Assembly: GCA_021823345.1 (NCBI GenBank)
Contig: JAKAOF010000015.1
Coordinates: forward strand, 1-34,734
From: Thermoplasmata archaeon
GTDB taxonomy: Archaea > Thermoplasmatota > Thermoplasmata > Lutacidiplasmatales > UBA184
DNA: 34,734 bases
Reading direction: 5' to 3'
Shown: piece after piece, positions 29,790 to 34,734 of the stretch
Numbering within the stretch: position 1 is the first letter of the stretch
Layout: every line of letters begins with the position of its first letter
Made by a program: the position numbers and the translations under genes
Notes under the pieces: generated by a model
The model's database searches: none
Told to the model about the DNA's origin: nothing
What the model saw: the letters and a program-made list of their open reading frames with translations, nothing else

Positions 29790-30928
29790 GGCTCTTCTCG
29801 ATGTCGAAACCCCGGTTTGTCGAGGTTGCCGTGTCCGTGTTCTTGATCGTGATCCTCGTGTCCGAAGCTACGATCTATCTGGCCCCAATTCACAACACCC
29901 TCTCCGTGAACAGCACGGTGTCGATCGCGACGACCCCCGAGGGGTATTACATTAATTCCTCCTTTCAGGTCCCTTTCAGTGCGAGCTTTGTACAGAGCTA
30001 CCTCTGGGAACCAAGTGGAGTGCCGAGCTGGCATCTTTATGTCTATCTTGACCCCGCATATCCTTCGTACACCTCGATTGCCGAAGTGGTCGGGATCGAT
30101 GATCATTTTTCGACGGTAGCGGCGTACCGTCATGCGGACAGCGAGATCACGGTGGTCAATACCTCCCAGCTCGTGAATCTCCTCGAAGCCCCGCCACTTC
30201 CGGACGATGTCCTGGTGATGGCGACGGGTGCGATCCCCGACCTAGTGGCACAACCTAACACCAACCTGCTGGCGAACTGGATCACCTCCGGAGGAAGCGT
30301 CCTTTGGATCGGCTATACCATCGGCTACCTGGTCAGCTCCCTCCCCAACTCGCTCTCGTCGACCATTCCGACCAACGACTCGGGATGGTTTGGAACTGCA
30401 CGATTCGTCCCTTACAGCTTCACGATGGGGGGTGGGCCGTCCAGCACTTCCCCGACCTATCTACGGCGTGCCACGTTTTCGACGACCCCCTCCATCTTCA
30501 CGACTTCGTCCGCCCTCGGAACCGCCGTGGGCATAGACTATCCCTACACCATCTTTCCAGCGCTCTGGAACGTGTCGAAGCTTGCCGGTGCCGGGGACTT
30601 GGCCATCGGTAACACGTGGGCTAATTGGACGAACGTCGCATGGATGCACGTCGGCAAGGGGATCTTGGTCGACTTTGCCGGACCACTCGAGGATGTGACC
30701 CCGCTATCTATCTGGCTGGCGAATCTTCTCCAGAGCGGATTCTTGACCGAACACCCTATGGTGCTGCAGAGCCATTCCTTCCCCCAGGTCCAGGGAAGCG
30801 ACTTCACAACCCGCGAGTACATCCCCTACTCCGCCATCCCAGGACCTACTACCGGTACCCTGTGCGTGTTGACCTTGCAAACCGATCCCTATCAGCCGTA
30901 CGGCAACTCCACCTGCGCCGCCGCTTGA
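29786..30928 (+). CDS. Exported Ser/Thr-rich surface protein
   Basis: 380 residues from ATG 29786, which overlaps the GT-C stop. One N-terminal hydrophobic segment (VEVAVSVFLIVILVSEATIY) acts as signal or anchor. The rest is extracytoplasmic, rich in Ser, Thr, Asn and aromatics, with many N-x-S/T sequons (NST, NSS, NTS, NDS, NVS, NWT). A middle part reads DDVLVMATGAIPDLVAQP and LLANWITSGGSVLWIGYTIG, reminiscent of the GATase-like surface domains where a Gly-rich strand precedes a helix, but no active site is clear. It ends with two cysteines near the C-terminus. Cotranscribed with the GT-C enzyme, so it may be a substrate or accessory of the glycan pathway (inference). Confidence 0.75.
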   Translation: MRLFSMSKPRFVEVAVSVFLIVILVSEATIYLAPIHNTLSVNSTVSIATTPEGYYINSSFQVPFSASFVQSYLWEPSGVPSWHLYVYLDPAYPSYTSIAEVVGIDDHFSTVAAYRHADSEITVVNTSQLVNLLEAPPLPDDVLVMATGAIPDLVAQPNTNLLANWITSGGSVLWIGYTIGYLVSSLPNSLSSTIPTNDSGWFGTARFVPYSFTMGGGPSSTSPTYLRRATFSTTPSIFTTSSALGTAVGIDYPYTIFPALWNVSKLAGAGDLAIGNTWANWTNVAWMHVGKGILVDFAGPLEDVTPLSIWLANLLQSGFLTEHPMVLQSHSFPQVQGSDFTTREYIPYSAIPGPTTGTLCVLTLQTDPYQPYGNSTCAAA

Positions 30929-31023
30929 AGGACGGGGCCCGACGCTTCGGCACGTGCGGAACTCCGGGATGGCCCAGCGGCGAACGGGACGCCCGTACCG
31001 TCGATTAATAGCCTTCGTTCCCT

Positions 31024-32157
31024 GTGAGGGAAAGCGTGAAGGGAGTGTCGGCCGACCAGCCGGTAGCCCGTGGGCGACCGTCCCGCACGGTGCTCACCTA
31101 TTGGCCGGGGGGGACCCTCGAACCCGTCCACCTTCAGAAGGACCCGGGCGGGATCCCGATCGCCATTGCGGAGGAACACCATCGATCGATGCTCTTGGTT
31201 CGCACCTCCCGGGTCCCCCAGATCCCGAACGTCGAGGTCATTGAGGAATGCGGTGAGGGAGGGCCCGACATGCGGCGCGACCTTCGCCGTGCCCTTGCCG
31301 TGCTCCGGAATCCCGAAATCACCGATGTACTGGTGATCAAAGGATGGAAACGGCAGATGCTCGTGACGGCGATCGAACGGCTCCGACACTGGGGCCGTCC
31401 GAGGCCGCGCTGGATCCTCAAAATGGATTGGGGTGGACCGTTCTCCGATCGACTGACAAAGTACACGACCCCACCCTACCTCATCCTTGCAAGCTGGCTA
31501 TACGACCAAATCGTGGTCGAAACGAGTTGTGCGGAGGCGATTGCCCGCGATTGGGTGGTGGGGCCCGCACGGCTGTCCATGGTGCCGGACGGCTATTCGC
31601 CGCATTTTCATCACCCCACCGGCTACCGCGCAACGCCTCGATCCCCCATCGTCCTGTCCGTCTGCCGAATTGCGCCGATCAAGCGGCTCGAGATCCTCAT
31701 CGAGGCCTTTGCTCAGGCGACCACCGACCACCCGGATTGGCAGTTACGTCTTGTGGGACCTACGGAAGACCCCGATTACCGGGAGCGCCTCCAACGACTC
31801 ATCGATTCGCTACGACTGGGTAAACGGGTCGCCCTGGTCGGAGAGGTCGACGATGTACGGGAGGAATACACGAGGGCATCCGTGTTCTGTTCGACCTCCG
31901 AACGAGAGAGCTTCGGGATCTCCCGCATCGAGGCCATGATCAACGGACTTCCCGTGATCACCACCCCCGCTGGATGCCCCGAGGACCTCAAAGCCATGGG
32001 CATGGTCGTCGTCCCGGACGTCAGCGTTTCCACCTTTGTGGAGGCCCTGCGCAAGTTGGTGTCGGATGGGTCCCTCCGCGAACGATTGGGGGAGCAGGGT
32101 CTTCAGGGGGTGTTGAGTTGGAACCAGATTGTCCGCGCCCTGGTCGAACCTCGATAG
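31024..32157 (+). CDS. GT4 family glycosyltransferase
   Basis: 377 residues from GTG 31024 (or GTG 31036). A TATA-like CGATTAATAG (31002-31011) precedes it by about 20 nt. The GT-B donor domain is clear: PIVLSVCRIAPIKRLEILIE (about 209-228), WQLRLVGPTEDPDYRERLQR, KRVALVGEVDDVREEYTRAS and CSTSERESFGISRIEAMING. The last stretch holds E-x7-E (ESFGISRIE), the GT4 signature. The N-terminal half contains a loop with EEHHRSMLLVRTSRVPQ. A cytoplasmic retaining glycosyltransferase; sugar unknown. It stands alone, with about 95 bp upstream and 166 bp downstream free of genes. Confidence 0.88.
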   Translation: MRESVKGVSADQPVARGRPSRTVLTYWPGGTLEPVHLQKDPGGIPIAIAEEHHRSMLLVRTSRVPQIPNVEVIEECGEGGPDMRRDLRRALAVLRNPEITDVLVIKGWKRQMLVTAIERLRHWGRPRPRWILKMDWGGPFSDRLTKYTTPPYLILASWLYDQIVVETSCAEAIARDWVVGPARLSMVPDGYSPHFHHPTGYRATPRSPIVLSVCRIAPIKRLEILIEAFAQATTDHPDWQLRLVGPTEDPDYRERLQRLIDSLRLGKRVALVGEVDDVREEYTRASVFCSTSERESFGISRIEAMINGLPVITTPAGCPEDLKAMGMVVVPDVSVSTFVEALRKLVSDGSLRERLGEQGLQGVLSWNQIVRALVEPR

Positions 32158-32277
32158 ATCCCAAGATCGGTGCCTCTTTGAGCTTGTGTTCTGTGCGAAT
32201 CTGTCGGGGGCACGCAGGGTCGGGCGCCCTTGGCCCGCAGAATGGAGCGATGCGCTCATGATTCTCGAAGGCGAGGT

Positions 32278-32323
32278 TTATTAGGGTGGCCCCGACTCAC
32301 CGACGTCCGAGGAGACCTCGTAC
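32278..32323 (+). promoter_or_regulatory. Promoter and ribosome site of the DUF2079 gene
   Basis: TTTATTAGG (32278-32286) is a good TATA-like box. GAGGAG (32309-32314) lies 9 nt before the TTG start at 32324. Both make this non-ATG start credible. Confidence 0.5.
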
Positions 32324-34426
32324 TTGAAACTCACATCACGAGTCCAGGAACTGTTCCGCGCGAGGTCGAAGACCGACCCAACGACTCCGTCGCAGAAATC
32401 ACGATTCTTGCGCAGGCTGACCGTACCCCACTGGCACTGGGCCCTGCTTGTCACGGTACTGTCGGTCTATGTCGCCGGATGGTCCTTTCTGTCGATCTCC
32501 CGGATGTACTCCTTCCAGACCCAAGTCTACGACCTCGGGATCGAGATGTCGATCATCTGGATCCCGTATCACACACAAGGAGCTTGGAACCTGCTCAGTT
32601 ACATCGGGTATGTACTTGGGAACGGGACCGCCCTTCTCTTCTTCCCGTTCGCGATCTACCCGGACTACACCGCACTGCTGGTCCTTCAGTCCTTCTTCAT
32701 CGGTGCCCCGGCGCTCGTGCTTTACGCCATCGGGAAGGAACGGGTGGGCGATCGGAACGTCGCCCTCGGCTTGGCCGCCTCATATTTTGTCAGTTTCGAT
32801 GTCAGCGGGATGAACTGGTATGATTTCCATCTCGAATCGATCTTTCCCCTCCTCTTCGTCCTTGGATACTACCTCTTCCTCAAGGACGCGTACTGGGCCT
32901 CCGCCGTGTTGTTTGTGCTGTCGGGGCTTGTTCGAGTCCCCTACATGGTCTTCCCCTTGATGCTGGCCGTCGTCCTGCTCTTCCAGCACTTCACGGGTCA
33001 CGAGGACTGGATTCCCCTTTCGTCCCCGTCGAGAAGGAAGTTCGTCTGGGGCCTGCTCTTTGTGTGTCTTGCGTACTTTGCTGCGTTGGAGGTACTCAAC
33101 ACCTTCGCCACCGCGGGGGTGACGGCGAATGCGGCCCTGGTCCACCAAGGGTCATTCCTTTCGGATTTTGATCTGAAGCTCATGACCTTCGCTCTTTTGG
33201 CGCTCCCGTTCGTGCTACTGCTCCCCTTGGTTCGGTGGTGGTTGCTCTTCCTCCTGCCGTATGCCTACCTCGTGTTCTTCGTGGGGTGGTTCCATTACTA
33301 CTACCCGTACGTTCTCACCGACCAGTATTTTGCCATCGTGGTCCCGTTCGTGTACTTGGGGGCCGTGGACGCATTACGGGAGGCCCGTAAGATCGCCCGT
33401 GGGCCAACGAATTCGATTATCCCCTCGAACACCTCCCGGTACCGCGGGTCCCGATTCCGGCTCCCGTATCATCGGCTGGGACACCGAGGCCCCCTGATCC
33501 TCAGTATGACCATACTGGTGATCACAATCCTGATGGGCACGTACCTGTTGCCCTACGGCCCCTGGAATGCGGAGAGCCCCGCAAACTACGACATGTCAGA
33601 CGCTACGATGTACAACCACACGTTCTACAATGAGTATCTCCGCGTGATCTCCTACGTTCCCGCCGACAACGGTTATGTCGTGTTCCAGGAGAACCTGCCG
33701 CAATTGCTTCCCCGTCCCCTACCGTACAGCCAGCCCATGGCGCCTCCCAACTCGATCCTAGGCTCCAACTTCACCCAAGGTCACTACCCGGTATGGAATG
33801 CTCTCGCCAAGAAGTGGGAGCTTGCCATCATCGATTATGTGGTCGGGGAGCCGCAGTCCACCCCCTTCTTTTTCTGGGGAGCTCCCAGTGTCATGACCAT
33901 CTCCGAGCAGCTCTACTCGCTCGGGCAGCTGGGGATCGTGTCCGAGGCGTCCGGGATGTACGTTCTTGAGCGGGGATATCAGGGATCCTTGGATTACTAC
34001 GTGCCCTGGGACCAGAGCCTGTCCACGTCCTCGACGGAGTTCAGTGTTTTTCCCGATGGAGCCCACGGCCCTTCCGGCTCGTTGATCGGTCCGGAGACCG
34101 GCCAGTCGACAAATTTGATGTGGGCCCTTTACTATCCATTCCTCGTCCCTGGCACCTACCATGTGACCTTCACCATGAAGACCACCAGCCTGGACCCATC
34201 CAACAACCTGCTTATCTCAAATCCGCTCGGAAAAGGATTGACCGTCACGAGCGCTCAGTTCGCTCATCCAAATACTTGGACCCCCGTTTCTCTCCAGCTC
34301 AACGTCACCGGATTCTACGGGCTCAATACCTGGGGTTTCTATTGCAACCAATGGAACGGCACCATCTCGCTCTCCGGGATGTCCATACAGGAGATCTCAC
34401 CTCCAGGACCGACCGTAGCTCCCTAA
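32324..34426 (+). CDS. DUF2079-like polytopic membrane protein
   Basis: 700 residues from TTG 32324; no upstream ATG is in frame, and the next in-frame ATG falls within the first luminal loop. The N-terminal half is polytopic: HWALLVTVLSVYVAGWSFLS, then QTQVYDLGIEMSIIWIPYHT with the D-L-G-I motif that DUF2079 proteins share with GT-C enzymes; FFPFAIYPDYTALLVLQSFF; GMNWYDFHLESIFPLLFVLG, the family-like DFHxE stretch; and further segments to about 390. The C-terminal 300 residues are extracytoplasmic and probably beta-rich. The family is thought to move sugars from lipid carriers (by analogy). The last gene of the glycan locus; convergent with lipB. Confidence 0.82.
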   Translation: MKLTSRVQELFRARSKTDPTTPSQKSRFLRRLTVPHWHWALLVTVLSVYVAGWSFLSISRMYSFQTQVYDLGIEMSIIWIPYHTQGAWNLLSYIGYVLGNGTALLFFPFAIYPDYTALLVLQSFFIGAPALVLYAIGKERVGDRNVALGLAASYFVSFDVSGMNWYDFHLESIFPLLFVLGYYLFLKDAYWASAVLFVLSGLVRVPYMVFPLMLAVVLLFQHFTGHEDWIPLSSPSRRKFVWGLLFVCLAYFAALEVLNTFATAGVTANAALVHQGSFLSDFDLKLMTFALLALPFVLLLPLVRWWLLFLLPYAYLVFFVGWFHYYYPYVLTDQYFAIVVPFVYLGAVDALREARKIARGPTNSIIPSNTSRYRGSRFRLPYHRLGHRGPLILSMTILVITILMGTYLLPYGPWNAESPANYDMSDATMYNHTFYNEYLRVISYVPADNGYVVFQENLPQLLPRPLPYSQPMAPPNSILGSNFTQGHYPVWNALAKKWELAIIDYVVGEPQSTPFFFWGAPSVMTISEQLYSLGQLGIVSEASGMYVLERGYQGSLDYYVPWDQSLSTSSTEFSVFPDGAHGPSGSLIGPETGQSTNLMWALYYPFLVPGTYHVTFTMKTTSLDPSNNLLISNPLGKGLTVTSAQFAHPNTWTPVSLQLNVTGFYGLNTWGFYCNQWNGTISLSGMSIQEISPPGPTVAP

Positions 34427-34453
34427 GCGTCAACGACCCCCGCCGGCCCGGTC

Positions 34454-34734
34454 TCACGGGGTCCGAGCTTGTCCTGACAGCACGGGGACCTCGACTTCGG
34501 ATTCCATGAACCGGTGGAAGGCCTCCTGTATCGGAGAAGCGACCTCTGCGAGGCTCACGCGAGCGCCGAGCTCGCGCTCCATCGAGGTCATGATCTTCCC
34601 TTCGAAACCACACGGGTGGATCTTCTCGAACCAGGAGAGGTCGGTGGAGACGTTCAGGGCGAACCCGTGGTAGGTCACCCAGTCCTTTACGGCGATGCCG
34701 ACGGAGGCGATCTTGCGGTCCGCGACCCAGACCC
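34454..34734 (-). CDS. lipB: Octanoyl/lipoyl transferase LipB (partial, N-terminus off the right edge)
   Basis: About 93 C-terminal residues, open to the window edge. The active-site lysine region is ADRKIASVGIAVKDWVTYHG, followed by FALNVSTDLSWFEKIHPCGF with the catalytic cysteine in HPCG, and EGKIMTSMERELG. LipB moves an octanoyl group from acyl carrier protein, or lipoate from another protein, to a lysine of E2 or GcvH. It is convergent with the DUF2079 gene (27-bp gap). Its presence implies lipoylated enzymes, such as a glycine cleavage system or 2-oxoacid dehydrogenase complexes, elsewhere in the genome. Confidence 0.93.
   Translation of the reverse strand, partial: VWVADRKIASVGIAVKDWVTYHGFALNVSTDLSWFEKIHPCGFEGKIMTSMERELGARVSLAEVASPIQEAFHRFMESEVEVPVLSGQARTP

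Noticed and set aside
1-34734. CRISPR array, rRNA or intact insertion sequence
   Set aside because: No regularly spaced repeats, rRNA signatures, or transposase with terminal inverted repeats were seen on either strand.

Overview
This window is archaeal DNA of high GC content. The markers are the large subunit of the D-family replicative polymerase (DP2), a diphthamide synthase of the archaeal single-protein type, an archaeal tRNA-Arg(TCG), a DUF131-type membrane protein, a DUF835-type protein and an Hjc-like nuclease. Promoters are archaeal too: many genes have a TATA-like box 24-34 nt upstream of the start codon and so look leaderless, and several divergent gene pairs appear to share one AT-rich core. 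The gene mix (DP2, DUF835, DUF131, dihydropteroate synthase, LipB) fits a heterotrophic Thermoplasmatota-like euryarchaeon. That placement is an inference; no rRNA is present.

Layout. 1-1480: the end of an ATP-grasp gene running off the left edge, a divergent 46-residue protein with 13 cysteines, and a 71-residue tandem-repeat small protein followed by a strong hairpin. 1640-6446: an integrated, decaying genetic element of about 4.8 kb in the 3' end of a tRNA-Arg gene. It is bounded by a 20-bp direct repeat, has a dead tyrosine recombinase beside its left end, a three-gene cargo operon of unknown function, a convergent GPYS-type small protein, and about 1 kb of debris. 6428-16830: housekeeping and membrane genes (tRNA-Arg, polC/DP2, dph2, DUF131 protein, MFS transporter, zinc-ribbon and small proteins, thioesterase, a conserved protein of unknown function, an M29-like protein). 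16849-19867: a four-gene operon ending in dihydropteroate synthase. 19946-23560: a thiolase-like gene coupled to an Hjc-like nuclease, divergent from an unusual AAA+ ATPase and a zinc-ribbon protein. 23584-34426: a surface-glycan locus (two GT2, two GT4, a SAM methyltransferase, a GT-C membrane enzyme, an exported protein and a DUF2079 membrane protein). The right edge holds the C-terminal part of lipoyl/octanoyl transferase LipB.

The main candidates for undescribed biology are the element cargo (winged-helix protein, 60-aa His-rich protein, 397-aa protein, convergent GPYS protein) with a tandem palindromic operator at 2710-2735; the 13-cysteine mini-protein; a thiolase whose nucleophilic cysteine is serine; and an M29 aminopeptidase homologue that seems to have lost most metal ligands. 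No CRISPR array, rRNA or intact insertion sequence was seen.
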